DNA from: Bacteroidales bacterium
GTDB lineage: Bacteria; Bacteroidota; Bacteroidia; Bacteroidales; P3
Assembly (NCBI GenBank): GCA_017480225.1
Contig: JAFVBB010000013.1
Location: forward strand, 1-64,000
Reading direction: 5' to 3'
DNA length: 64,000 bases
Made by a program: the position numbers and the translations under genes. The notes beneath the pieces are model-generated. The model was not told the origin of the DNA and searched no databases. It saw only the letters and a list, made by a program, of their open reading frames with translations. The number at the start of each line of letters is the position of its first letter. Positions within the stretch are counted from its first letter, which is position 1. Positions 6,264-15,077 of the stretch are shown in pieces.

Positions 6264-9200
6264 ATGAACACGACGAGAATATTGAAGGCGGTGATGGTGC
6301 TGGCAATGACCCTTTTGCCGCTTTTCGCCGCGGCGCAGAAGCCGCGCCAGGCCGCCGATTTCAGCGCCGAGGGGCTGCCTGCCGAACTGGGCGAATACCT
6401 GGAGAAGAACACCGCCGACAAGGCCACCCGCAAGGAGTATGCCAAGATGGTGGAGGCCTTCTCGGCCTCCTACTCGGCCATGGAGCCTGCCATGCGCCAG
6501 CGCCTGGCCTCGCTGTTCACCTATGCCGTGGGCGCCAAACTCAAGGCTGACCCTGAGGTGGCCGCCGTGGCCCGTGTGCTCACCGCCTACGCCACCGCGC
6601 CGCAGGGCGGCATGAACCTGGAGGGATGGGTGGCCTCGATGGAGACATTCCGCAAGAAAAACTCGAAGGCCAAGTATGTCAACGAGTTTGTGGCGTGGAG
6701 CGAGCTGCTTTTGACCGACCGTGTGCTTTATCGCTCGGCCACCAGCGAATGGGTGCTCGACGCCAAGACCCCCTTCCGCCTGGCGGTGGAGGATGGCAGG
6801 ATATTGGTGCACGTGGTCGAGGCCGCCGACCTCAACTATGCCTCCAGCAAGGACTGGAACACGCTCCACGGCACGCGCGGCACATACGACTACCGCGAGG
6901 GGGCGTGGCACGGAGTGGGCGGCCGCCTGGACTGGGCGCGCACCGGACTGGGCGCGGAGGCCTGCTACGCCGACCTGCGCACCTATGACGTCGAGGTGAA
7001 GTTCCCCAAGTTCAAGGCCGACAGTGTGAGCTTCGTCAACACGCACTACTTCTCAGCGCCCATCATCGGCAGGGTGGAGGAGGCCCTGCAGGGCACCATG
7101 GAGCCTGAGAAGTACACCTATCCGCGCTTCCGCTCCTACCAGCGCGACTTCGTCATACCCAACATCATGCCCGACGTCGACTACAGCGGCACCTTCATGA
7201 TGAACGGCTCGAAGTTCATCACCGCCAGCAGCAAGCACCCTGCCAGGCTGGTGTTCCACCCGGGCGGTAGGGAGCAGCTCAGCGTCACCTCGCTCAACTT
7301 CACCATCACCCCCGGGCGCCTCACGGCCGAGAACGCCCAGGTGAGCTTGCCGCTGGGCACCGAGGACTCGATATGGGGCAACGGCCTGCTGGTGCGCTAC
7401 ATGCCAGCCGAGAAGCTCGTCACCATCGTCAACGACCGCCAGCGCAAATTCTACGCGCCGCTTATTGACACATACCACGAGCTTGACATATACAGCGAGA
7501 GCGTCACCTGGAACATGGGCAAGAACCGTGTCGACTTCGGCAGCCTGGCCTCGTCGGGCACGGTCAGCACCGCCACCTTCGAAAGCTCGAACTGCTATAC
7601 ATATAAGAGGTACCGCGACATACAGGGCATTGACGAGATCAGCCCGGTGAGGCGCGTCTACGACTATGCCGAGGGCAACAGCTACAACTTCGGCATCAAG
7701 GGCTTCTCCAACTATATAGGCCTCGACATGAGCCAGACGCTGCTCATGATACACACGCTCTGCCGCAACGGCCTGGTGAGCTACAATGAAATTACCGGCC
7801 GCGTGCTGGTGAAGCAGAAGCTGGAGGATTACGTCAAGGCCAACGCCCGCGCCAAGGGCTTCGACTACGACGCGCTGGCGCTGGAGAGCACGGCCAGGGG
7901 CACCAATGCCCGCATGAGCCTCGACGACTACGACCTCGTGGTGCGCGGCGTGGAGCAGTTCGTGGTGAGCGACACCCACCGCGTGGTGGTGTACCCCGAC
8001 TCGGCAAGCGGCTACCAGGTGCACGTGGGGCGCAACAGAGCCCTGCATTTCAGCGGGCGCGTGGAGTGCAACAAGTTCATATTGCAGGTGACCGACGCCG
8101 ACTACGACTACGGCCGCCACCGCTTCGAGCTGCCGCAGGTGGACCGCATGGAGTTCTACGTGCCCGACTTCGACAACCCCGACTACGAGCAGCTGGTGCG
8201 CACGCCGCTGGCCGGGCTCACGGGCAGCCTTGAGGTCGACAAGCCCGACAACCACAGCGGCCTAAAGAAAAACAAGGAATACCCCATATTCAACAGCAAC
8301 GAGAACTGCTACGTCTACTACGACCGCAAGGCCATACAGGGCGGCCAGTACCGGCGCACCTCGTTCTACTACACCATACGCCCCTTCAGCCTGCCCAGCC
8401 TGGCCGACTTCAAGGTTGACAGCCTCCAGTTCGGCGGCGTGCTCACCTCGGCTGGCATCTTCCCGGAGCTGGACGAGCCCCTCAAGGTGCAGCGCGACTA
8501 CTTCCTCGGCTTCCGTATGCAGACCCCCAAGGGCGGCCTTCCCGCCTACGGCGGCAGGGGCACCTACCACAACGAGCTGCGGCTCGACGCGGGCGGACTG
8601 CACGGCCCGGGCCACATCGACTACCTGGCCTCGCACGCCTCCTCGCGCAACGTGCTCTTCCTGCCCGACTCGGCCCTGGCCGTGACCGACACCTTCGTGG
8701 TGCGCGAGGGCGGCTCGTTCCCCGACGTCAAGGGCGGGCGCACGGCCATGCACTGGCTGCCCTACCTCGACTCCATGGACGTGGCCACCCCCAAGGGCGG
8801 CAGGCCGCTCGTCCTCTACCGCGCCGACGCCACCCTCGACGGCCACCTGGCCCTGATGCCGCAGGGCGCCATGGCGGGCGGCGACGTGCGTGTGCGCGAG
8901 GCAACGCTCCAGAGCGCGCGCTTCGACCTGCTGCAGCGTGAGATGGAGGCTCGCACAAGCTCCTTCACCCTGCGCAGCAACACCTTTGCCAGCACCGCCT
9001 TCGAGGCGCACGGCGTGGCCTCGAGGGTCGACTACGACGCCCGCCGCGCCGAGCTCACCATGCCCGGCGGCCCGCAGCGCACCGAGCTGCAGCTGATGCA
9101 GTATGAGGCCTGGGCCGACCGCTTCGGCTGGGACATGGACCGCCACGTGCTCGAGATTGCCAACTCGCAACGACTGGAGCCTGAGGGGCTCGACGCCATG

Positions 9201-10793
9201 GACATACGCCTGCGCCTGCCCAAGCTGGCCGACATGCCCGGCGCGCGCTTCGTCAGCACCGACCCCAAGCGCCGCCACCTCACCCACCACGCCACCCTCG
9301 GCTCCTACCGCTACGAGCAGGCCGACCTCTCGTGCCTCGGCGTCTACCTCCTCGCCGTGGCCGACGCGGCCATAGCCCCGGCGGGCGACTCGGTGCACAT
9401 CGTCAAGGGCGGCGAGATGCGCGTGCTCAACGGCGCCACCCTCCTCTGCAACCGCGACAGCGCCTTCCACCTCGTGGGCGAGGCCTACCTCGTCGTGGCC
9501 GCCAGCGACAGCTACACTGGCAAGGGCTACACCAGCTACCCCGACGAGCAGGAGGGGAGCCAGCGCATCTACTTGAGCGACATATCTGTCGTCGGCGGGC
9601 AGACGGTGGGCACCGGCACCGTCAACGCCGACGCCGACTTCCGGCTGAGCGACGCCTTCGGCTTCGCGGGCAAGGTGCGCATGGAGGCCGCGCGGCGCGA
9701 GCTCTACTTCGACGGCGGCTTGCGCCTGCTGCACGACTGCATGGACCGCGACCAGATGGGGCTGCTGGCCTATGCCGACTATGCCGACCCCGACCATGTG
9801 CACGTGGTGGTGCCCGAGCTGCCCACCGACTGGAAGGGCAAGCGCATCAGCGCCGCCATACTGCTCGACAAGACCACCCTCGCCCCGACGCCGGCCTTCC
9901 TCACCGTGGACCGCGCCGCCGACAACGAGCTCCTCGCCGCCCACGGCGTGCTCACCTTCCTCGGCGCGCGCAGCCAGTTCATGATCGGCTCCGAGGCCAA
10001 GATCGCCGACCCGGAGGCCGTCGTCGAGCCCTTCCTGGCGCTCACCACCGGCAGCTGCGCCCTTGAGGGCGAGGGGTCGATGGACCTCACCCTCAAGCGC
10101 ACGCAGGCCTCGTTCTACACCTACGGCACCGCCACCGTCGGCCTGCGCCAGGGCGCCGACGACATGCTCAACACCGTCTACGGCTTCACCTTCCCGCTGG
10201 CCGCTGACGTGGTCGAGGCCATGCGCTCGGCCCTCAAGGACGACCTGCGCCTGGCACCCACCGCCCCGCGCAGCAACGGCCCCATGCGCCACGCCCTGAT
10301 GCACCACCTCGGCGCCGAGCGCGGCGCCAAGCTCTACGCCTCCTACAGCGAAGAGGGCAGGCTCGGCTCCATACCCGAGGCCATGCGCTGCATGGTGCTC
10401 CTCGACCAGGTGCGCTGGCAGCACCTCACCGGCTTCGGCTGGTACGCCGACTCGAAGGTGGGTCTCGTGGCCCTCGACGGCAAGCCCATGGGGCTCGAGG
10501 TGAGGTTCAAGGCGCAGATCACCAAGCGCGGCAACTCGCAGCAGATGACCCTCTACCTCGAGGCCGCGCGCGACCACTGGTACTTCTTCCGCTTCGACCT
10601 CGGCAGCCAGGAACTCACCGTCTACTCCTCGGTCGGCGCCTTCGAGGACGCCATCAAGGCCCTGCCCGCCGAGAAGCGCCGCGTGGACCGCGACGGCCTC
10701 GGCACCTTCCGCTACCACGTGGGCAACAGCCGCACCGAGGTGAGCGGCTGGCTCACCACCTTCTCAAACAGCGTCTACTCCGACAACGACTGA
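6264..10793 (+). CDS. Very large exported protein of unknown function
   Basis: 1509 residues. The start ATG gives a clear signal peptide (MNTTRILKAVMVLAMTLLPL..AAAQ); an earlier in-frame start would bury it. After a helical N-terminal part of about 200 residues, the rest looks beta-rich, with many short strands and recurring phrases such as FHPGGREQL, LHFSGRVE and LTMPGGPQR. These loosely resemble repeated beta-layers as in OstA-like or beta-solenoid proteins. I recognise no catalytic motif, membrane barrel or sorting tail. GC at third positions is extreme, producing long antisense frames. It stands alone, with a terminator 25 bases after the stop. Secretion to the periplasm is inferred; function is unknown. 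Confidence 0.85.
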   Translation: MNTTRILKAVMVLAMTLLPLFAAAQKPRQAADFSAEGLPAELGEYLEKNTADKATRKEYAKMVEAFSASYSAMEPAMRQRLASLFTYAVGAKLKADPEVAAVARVLTAYATAPQGGMNLEGWVASMETFRKKNSKAKYVNEFVAWSELLLTDRVLYRSATSEWVLDAKTPFRLAVEDGRILVHVVEAADLNYASSKDWNTLHGTRGTYDYREGAWHGVGGRLDWARTGLGAEACYADLRTYDVEVKFPKFKADSVSFVNTHYFSAPIIGRVEEALQGTMEPEKYTYPRFRSYQRDFVIPNIMPDVDYSGTFMMNGSKFITASSKHPARLVFHPGGREQLSVTSLNFTITPGRLTAENAQVSLPLGTEDSIWGNGLLVRYMPAEKLVTIVNDRQRKFYAPLIDTYHELDIYSESVTWNMGKNRVDFGSLASSGTVSTATFESSNCYTYKRYRDIQGIDEISPVRRVYDYAEGNSYNFGIKGFSNYIGLDMSQTLLMIHTLCRNGLVSYNEITGRVLVKQKLEDYVKANARAKGFDYDALALESTARGTNARMSLDDYDLVVRGVEQFVVSDTHRVVVYPDSASGYQVHVGRNRALHFSGRVECNKFILQVTDADYDYGRHRFELPQVDRMEFYVPDFDNPDYEQLVRTPLAGLTGSLEVDKPDNHSGLKKNKEYPIFNSNENCYVYYDRKAIQGGQYRRTSFYYTIRPFSLPSLADFKVDSLQFGGVLTSAGIFPELDEPLKVQRDYFLGFRMQTPKGGLPAYGGRGTYHNELRLDAGGLHGPGHIDYLASHASSRNVLFLPDSALAVTDTFVVREGGSFPDVKGGRTAMHWLPYLDSMDVATPKGGRPLVLYRADATLDGHLALMPQGAMAGGDVRVREATLQSARFDLLQREMEARTSSFTLRSNTFASTAFEAHGVASRVDYDARRAELTMPGGPQRTELQLMQYEAWADRFGWDMDRHVLEIANSQRLEPEGLDAMDIRLRLPKLADMPGARFVSTDPKRRHLTHHATLGSYRYEQADLSCLGVYLLAVADAAIAPAGDSVHIVKGGEMRVLNGATLLCNRDSAFHLVGEAYLVVAASDSYTGKGYTSYPDEQEGSQRIYLSDISVVGGQTVGTGTVNADADFRLSDAFGFAGKVRMEAARRELYFDGGLRLLHDCMDRDQMGLLAYADYADPDHVHVVVPELPTDWKGKRISAAILLDKTTLAPTPAFLTVDRAADNELLAAHGVLTFLGARSQFMIGSEAKIADPEAVVEPFLALTTGSCALEGEGSMDLTLKRTQASFYTYGTATVGLRQGADDMLNTVYGFTFPLAADVVEAMRSALKDDLRLAPTAPRSNGPMRHALMHHLGAERGAKLYASYSEEGRLGSIPEAMRCMVLLDQVRWQHLTGFGWYADSKVGLVALDGKPMGLEVRFKAQITKRGNSQQMTLYLEAARDHWYFFRFDLGSQELTVYSSVGAFEDAIKALPAEKRRVDRDGLGTFRYHVGNSRTEVSGWLTTFSNSVYSDND

Positions 10794-10818
10794 GCCCCCT
10801 CGGCCAGCCGCCCCCAGC

Positions 10819-10858
10819 CATGGGCCGCACCCTTCGGGCGCGGCCCATGACTTTTTCT
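10819..10858 (+). terminator. Terminator of the 1509-residue protein gene
   Basis: CATGGGCCGC pairs with GCGGCCCATG across an 11-base loop, followed by ACTTTTTCT. Confidence 0.8.
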
Positions 10859-10921
10859 GCACACTCCATAATGCACAGGCCGCCAGTGTGTTATGTTGCA
10901 GTGTCAGTGCATCTGCCTGAT

Positions 10922-11059
10922 AACCAGTCTGAAAAGGCATCAAGACCGTGTCAGGGCCGTCTGTTCTTCGATTGTTCTCCGATTGTTCTTCGATTGTTCT
11001 TCGATTTAGCATCGGAGAACAATCGAAGAACAATCGGACATCAATCGGAGAACAGGCGG
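10922..11059 (+). repeat. Hairpin element, copy 2 (GGACATCA subtype)
   Basis: Head starts AACCAGTCTG and runs into GGCCGTC. Left arm A-B-A-A, loop TTAGC, right arm B', A', the variant unit ATCGGACATCA, and B', then GGCGG. Foldable core 10957-11059. It lies about 60 bases beyond the upstream gene's terminator and 190 bases before the next promoter. The bases from 11060 to that promoter hold nothing else I can support. Confidence 0.95.
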
Positions 11060-11251
11060 CCCGGTGGCGGGCCAGCCCGCGCGGGCGGAGGCCTGACGAG
11101 AGGCAAAAAACTGCCCGCCCGAGGCGCGCAGGAGTGGCTGGCGGCTGGCGGCGGCTCGCTGTGCCAGGTGGTGGGTGTAGTGCCGTGTGTGCTGATTTTT
11201 ATGGGGTTATGTGCCGATGATGTGTTAAAAATGCTTAATCGGGCTATGTTT

Positions 11252-11284
11252 TTTGCCACGAAAGGCAAAAATGGCGTATTTTTG
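11252..11284 (+). promoter_or_regulatory. Promoter of the 222-residue lipoprotein gene
   Basis: TTTG, 21 bases, TATTTTTG, then about 47 bases to the ATG. It matches the Bacteroidota consensus well. Confidence 0.75.
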
Positions 11285-11331
11285 CAAACAGATTGCAACA
11301 CGAAGTATTAACCCTAAACAAATAAACAAAA

Positions 11332-12000
11332 ATGAAAAACATCTTCAAACTGATGGGTATCGCTGTGCTGGCAGCCGGTATGCTTGCCTCCTGCGGAGAC
11401 AAAGAGGGGGATGAACCCACTAACGATCCTACCCCTGGTAACGGTGGCGGCAGCTACACCATCACCTTCAACGGCAAGACCTGGACTCCCGGTGTCGTGA
11501 AAATGTACAACTACACCGACGAGGGCTACCTTGCGGTCACTGCCATCTACGACAAGGAAGACGAGGCCAACATCAACGCCTTCGTGCAGCGCTACGCCGC
11601 GTACATCGAGCAAGGCTATGCCACTGAGGGTCAGGGTGCCCAGAAGCCCTACGTCATGGGTTGGCTTGAGTCGACCCCCGGCTCGTACACCAACGATGAT
11701 TTTGGTGACTACATGGTCTTCTACGACGCCACCGATGTCTATACGCTGGCTGAGGACCTCCCCATCGGCAACCAGACCGTCGAGGCTGGCAGCTACTATC
11801 GCTGGAACGTCATCAAGGAGAGCGCAACCCACGAGGTTACCGCCATCGACCTCAACGCCCTCACCATGAGCGCCAGCTGGAAAGAGAGCTGCTTCGACTT
11901 CGAGCAGGCCTACGTCATCAACAACGGCCAGAGCTACGGCGACCTGAAGGAGCTCAGCGGCAAGTTCACCAACTACAAGTGGACCTCTTGGGTGAACTGA
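11332..12000 (+). CDS. Lipoprotein of unknown function
   Basis: 222 residues. The lipobox is GMLASCG with Cys21. An Asp/Pro/Gly-rich linker follows (DEPTNDPTPGNGGG), typical of outer-membrane-exposed lipoproteins in this phylum. The mature part starts with ITFNGKTWTPG and is likely a beta-sandwich. It contains an aromatic- and Asp-rich sequence with no catalytic motif I recognise. The lower GC and codon choice differ slightly from the 1509-residue protein upstream. It has its own promoter and a downstream hairpin. Confidence 0.85.
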   Translation: MKNIFKLMGIAVLAAGMLASCGDKEGDEPTNDPTPGNGGGSYTITFNGKTWTPGVVKMYNYTDEGYLAVTAIYDKEDEANINAFVQRYAAYIEQGYATEGQGAQKPYVMGWLESTPGSYTNDDFGDYMVFYDATDVYTLAEDLPIGNQTVEAGSYYRWNVIKESATHEVTAIDLNALTMSASWKESCFDFEQAYVINNGQSYGDLKELSGKFTNYKWTSWVN

Positions 12001-12035
12001 TCCAGTGCTCGTCTGTTAGGTGCAGACAGTAGACG

Positions 12036-12071
12036 AAGCCTGCTTTCCCTACTGTAGGGGAAGGCAGGCTT
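12036..12071 (+). terminator. Hairpin after the lipoprotein gene
   Basis: AAGCCTGCTTTCCC pairs with GGGGAAGGCAGGCTT with one wobble, around ACTGT. No long T run follows, so it may be an attenuating or processing hairpin. Confidence 0.6.
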
Positions 12072-12086
12072 TGCAATGTGGAAAGG

Positions 12087-12590
12087 ATGAACGCGATGAC
12101 CGTGAGGCGAACCATAATGTTGGCGGCGGTGCTGGGATGCACCCTTGCCTCGTGCGGGGGTGACTCCGACAAGGCCGGCGCGAAGGCGGTTGCCTACGCC
12201 TACTCGTATGCCATGGCCAACTACGACGTGGCTGCCGCCGAGGCCTATGCCACCGCCGAAACCCGCAACACCACCCTGCGCAGGGCGGCGTACTATGTGG
12301 ACCAGGTGGGGGGCGACTACATAGCGGCCGACACTCCAGCCCGGATTGAGATTACAAAAGTCGACCTCACTTCCGACACGACGGCCTACGCCATCTACCA
12401 CAAGGTTACACCGCTGAAGGACTTCTGCGACACCCTCCAGCTGCGCAAGCGCGAGGGGCAGTGGCAGGCCCACGCCATGATGCGGATTGTAAAGATCGAC
12501 ACTGCCGCCGCCCAGGCGGCCCCGCCAGCCGACGGCGGGAACATCAGGTCGGCGCAAGATTTGATTGAAAAACAAAAACAAACCAATTAA
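12087..12590 (+). CDS. Small lipoprotein, possibly NTF2-like/DUF4878-type
   Basis: 167 residues from the chosen ATG; a GTG three codons earlier and an ATG three codons later are alternatives. The lipobox is TLASCGG. The mature part begins with a helix (AKAVAYAYSYAMANYDVAAA) and continues with a curved-sheet pattern, including VDLTSDTTAYAIYHKV and LRKREGQWQA. That resembles small NTF2-like lipoproteins, but similarity is weak. A lipoprotein gene starts 1 base after its stop, so they form a pair. Confidence 0.75.
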   Translation: MNAMTVRRTIMLAAVLGCTLASCGGDSDKAGAKAVAYAYSYAMANYDVAAAEAYATAETRNTTLRRAAYYVDQVGGDYIAADTPARIEITKVDLTSDTTAYAIYHKVTPLKDFCDTLQLRKREGQWQAHAMMRIVKIDTAAAQAAPPADGGNIRSAQDLIEKQKQTN

Positions 12591-12591
12591 G

Positions 12592-12978
12592 ATGAAGAAA
12601 GTTACCCGTATTGCCATTATGGCGGTTGCCGTGATGGGCCTTGCCGTGGCTTGCAAGTCGAAAGAGGCCAAAACCGTTGACACTCTTCCCGCCGAGCCTG
12701 TTGAGCAGGCTGTAGACAGCATGATTGACGAGATGAACCTCGACACCATCGCCGCCGAGGTCGAGAAAGAGGTGCAGCAGGTGAAGAGCGCCACCAAGGC
12801 CGCCGCCACCAAGGCTGCCGAGAAGGTGGATCCCCATGCCCGTGGCAACAAGGCTGCCTCCAGCAGCAGCCTGCCCACCGTGAGTACCCCCAAGGTCTCC
12901 GATGCGCAGAGCACCACGGTGAACACCGCTCCTGTCAGCGGAGGCACTAATAAGGTCGACCCCCACGCCCGCCGCTAA
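12592..12978 (+). CDS. Small lipoprotein with repeated VDPHAR motif
   Basis: 128 residues. The N-terminus MKKVTRIAIMAVAVMGLAVA leads to a lipobox Cys (AVACKSK). The mature chain is low-complexity, with an acidic helix (DSMIDEMNLDTIAAEVEKEV), an Ala/Lys segment, and a Ser/Thr-rich linker. KVDPHARG occurs mid-chain and KVDPHARR ends the protein. The exact repeat at the C-terminus suggests a conserved binding or processing tag. No function is recognised. It is translationally coupled to the preceding lipoprotein. Confidence 0.78.
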   Translation: MKKVTRIAIMAVAVMGLAVACKSKEAKTVDTLPAEPVEQAVDSMIDEMNLDTIAAEVEKEVQQVKSATKAAATKAAEKVDPHARGNKAASSSSLPTVSTPKVSDAQSTTVNTAPVSGGTNKVDPHARR

Positions 12979-13034
12979 CAGCAAGGCAGGTTTGACCCTT
13001 GGCCGGCGCCATCTTTGTGTGGTGTCGGTTTTTT

Positions 13035-13068
13035 TTTGTGCGCGGTTCCAAAAAAAGTTGTATCTTTG
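13035..13068 (+). promoter_or_regulatory. Promoter of rpsA
   Basis: TTTG, 22 bases, TATCTTTG. It would give a leader of about 120 bases before the rpsA start. The leader carries no obvious S1-type stem. Confidence 0.7.
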
Positions 13069-13195
13069 CATTTTGCGCCGGGCGGCCGCAGTGCCTGCCA
13101 ACGCGGTGTCGGCCAGCGCTATAGAGCATAGAAGCATTGAAGTTTAACCGTGCCTGGCAGGGGCACACAAGCAAAAAAAAGCACAAATCCAGCGT

Positions 13196-14965
13196 ATGGA
13201 TTACAAGAACGTACAGCCGCTGGCCGATTTCGATTGGGAAGCCATCGACGAGAAGGCCGGCAAAATCAAAGAGCAGCCCGCTGGCGACACCAACGAAGCC
13301 TATGAGAAAAGCTTCAACGCCTTCACCGAGCAAGAGGTGATCAAGGGCGTGGTGGTGGCCGTGACCGACCGCGAGGTGGTGGTCAACGTCGGCGCGAAGA
13401 GCGACGGTGTCATCCCCATCAGCGAGGTTCGCTACAACCCCGACCTCAAGGCGGGCGACGAGATAGAGGTCTACGTCGAGAGCCAGGAGGATGCCAACGG
13501 CCAGCTTATGCTCAGCCACAAGAAGGCTCGCATACTGAAGAGCTGGGAGCGCGTCAACGAGGCCTTCGACAACCAGGAGATTATCACCGGCCTTGTGAAG
13601 AGCCGCACCAAGGGCGGCCTCATCGTCACCGTGTTCGACAACATCGAGGCTTTCCTCCCCGGCAGCCAGATCGATGTGAAGCCCATCCGCGACTACGACG
13701 TCTACGTCGGCAAGCAGATGGAGTTCAAGGTGGTGAAGATCAACCACGAGTACAAGAATGTCGTCGTCAGCCACAAGGCTCTCATCGAGGACGAGATCGA
13801 GGCTCAGAAGGCCGAGATTATCAGCCACCTCGAGAAGGGCCAGGTGCTGGAGGGCACCGTCAAGAACATCACCAGCTACGGCGTGTTTGTCGACCTGGGC
13901 GGCGTCGACGGCCTGGTGCACATCACCGACCTCAGCTGGGGCCGCATCAGCCACCCGAGCGAGGTGGTGCAGCTCGACCAGAAAATCAACGTCGTCATCC
14001 TCGACTTCGACGAGGCCAAGCGCCGCATAGCCCTCGGCCTCAAGCAGCTCACCCCGCACCCGTGGGATGCCTTCGACCCGAGCCTCAAGGAAGGCGACCG
14101 CGTGAAGGGCAGGGTAGTGGTCATTGCCGACTACGGCGCCTTCGTCGAGGTGATGCCCGGCGTGGAAGGCCTCATCCACGTGAGTGAGATGAGCTGGAGC
14201 CAGCACCTGCGCTCGGCACAGGACTTCCTGAAGGTGGGCGACGAGGTGGAGGCCGTCATCCTGAGCCTCGACCGCGAGAACCGCAAGATGAGCCTCGGCA
14301 TCCGCCAGCTCATGCCCGACCCCTGGGCCGACATCGCCGCCAAGTATCCCAAGGACAGCAAGCACACCGCCACGGTGCGCAACTTCACCAACTTCGGCAT
14401 CTTCGTCGAGCTGGAGGAGGGCGTGGACGGCCTCATCCACATCAGCGACCTCAGCTGGAGCAAGAAGGTGAAGCACCCCGCCGAGTTCACCAAGATTGGC
14501 GAGAAGATTGATGTTGTGGTGCTCGACGTCGACGCCGAGAACCGCCGCCTCAGCCTTGGCCACAAGCAGCTTGAGGACAACCCGTGGGATGTCTACGAGA
14601 GCCTGTTCACCGTGGGCAGCGTGCATCAGGGCAAGATTGTCAGCATGAACGACAAGGGCGCCACCGTGATGCTCCCCTACGACGTGGAGGCTTTCGCGCC
14701 GATGCGCCACCTTGACAAGGCCGACAAGAGCAAGGCCCGCCAGGGCGAGACGCTCGACTTCAAGGTGATCGAGTTCAACAAGGACAGCAAGAAGATCATC
14801 GTCAGCCACACCCGCACCTTCCAGGAGGGCAGTGAGAGTGGACGTGGCGAGGGCGACAGCCGCGAGCGCGCCACCAAGAAGACCGTGAGGCAGATAAACG
14901 ACAACCTCGAGAAGACCACTCTCGGCGACCTGGACATCTTCCAGAAGCTGAAGGAGGAGAAGTAA
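13196..14965 (+). CDS. rpsA: 30S ribosomal protein S1
   Basis: 589 residues with six S1 (OB-fold) domains. Recognisable repeats are VVVAVTDREVVVNVGAKSDG, ITGLVKSRTKGG, VKNITSYGVFVDLGGVDG, VVVIADYGAFVEV, VRNFTNFGIFVELEEGVDG and KIVSMNDKGATV. S1 binds mRNA at the ribosome and supports initiation, important in a phylum that rarely uses Shine-Dalgarno pairing. The length and six-domain layout fit the family. The gene has its own promoter and a strong terminator. Confidence 0.97.
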   Translation: MDYKNVQPLADFDWEAIDEKAGKIKEQPAGDTNEAYEKSFNAFTEQEVIKGVVVAVTDREVVVNVGAKSDGVIPISEVRYNPDLKAGDEIEVYVESQEDANGQLMLSHKKARILKSWERVNEAFDNQEIITGLVKSRTKGGLIVTVFDNIEAFLPGSQIDVKPIRDYDVYVGKQMEFKVVKINHEYKNVVVSHKALIEDEIEAQKAEIISHLEKGQVLEGTVKNITSYGVFVDLGGVDGLVHITDLSWGRISHPSEVVQLDQKINVVILDFDEAKRRIALGLKQLTPHPWDAFDPSLKEGDRVKGRVVVIADYGAFVEVMPGVEGLIHVSEMSWSQHLRSAQDFLKVGDEVEAVILSLDRENRKMSLGIRQLMPDPWADIAAKYPKDSKHTATVRNFTNFGIFVELEEGVDGLIHISDLSWSKKVKHPAEFTKIGEKIDVVVLDVDAENRRLSLGHKQLEDNPWDVYESLFTVGSVHQGKIVSMNDKGATVMLPYDVEAFAPMRHLDKADKSKARQGETLDFKVIEFNKDSKKIIVSHTRTFQEGSESGRGEGDSRERATKKTVRQINDNLEKTTLGDLDIFQKLKEEK

Positions 14966-14997
14966 CCACACACACGGCACGCTGTGCCGCAAACAAC

Positions 14998-15035
14998 GAC
15001 GCCCGGCCGCGCAAGCGGCCGGGCGTCTGTTTCCT
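14998..15035 (+). terminator. Terminator of rpsA
   Basis: GACGCCCGGCCGC pairs perfectly with GCGGCCGGGCGTC around GCAA, followed by TGTTTCCTT. Confidence 0.8.
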
Positions 15036-15077
15036 TAAGGGTGAGGGCAAAGTCGCCCACGCCCTCCGGGGGCAGTG

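Noticed and set aside
8262-10718. Long minus-strand open frame (818 codons) opposite the 1509-residue protein gene
   Set aside because: GC-rich third positions on the sense strand create long antisense frames; the translation lacks signal peptide, motifs or any plausible start, and the sense frame has both.
12947-14992. Antisense 681-codon frame opposite rpsA
   Set aside because: rpsA is certain; the antisense translation is leucine/valine-rich without features.
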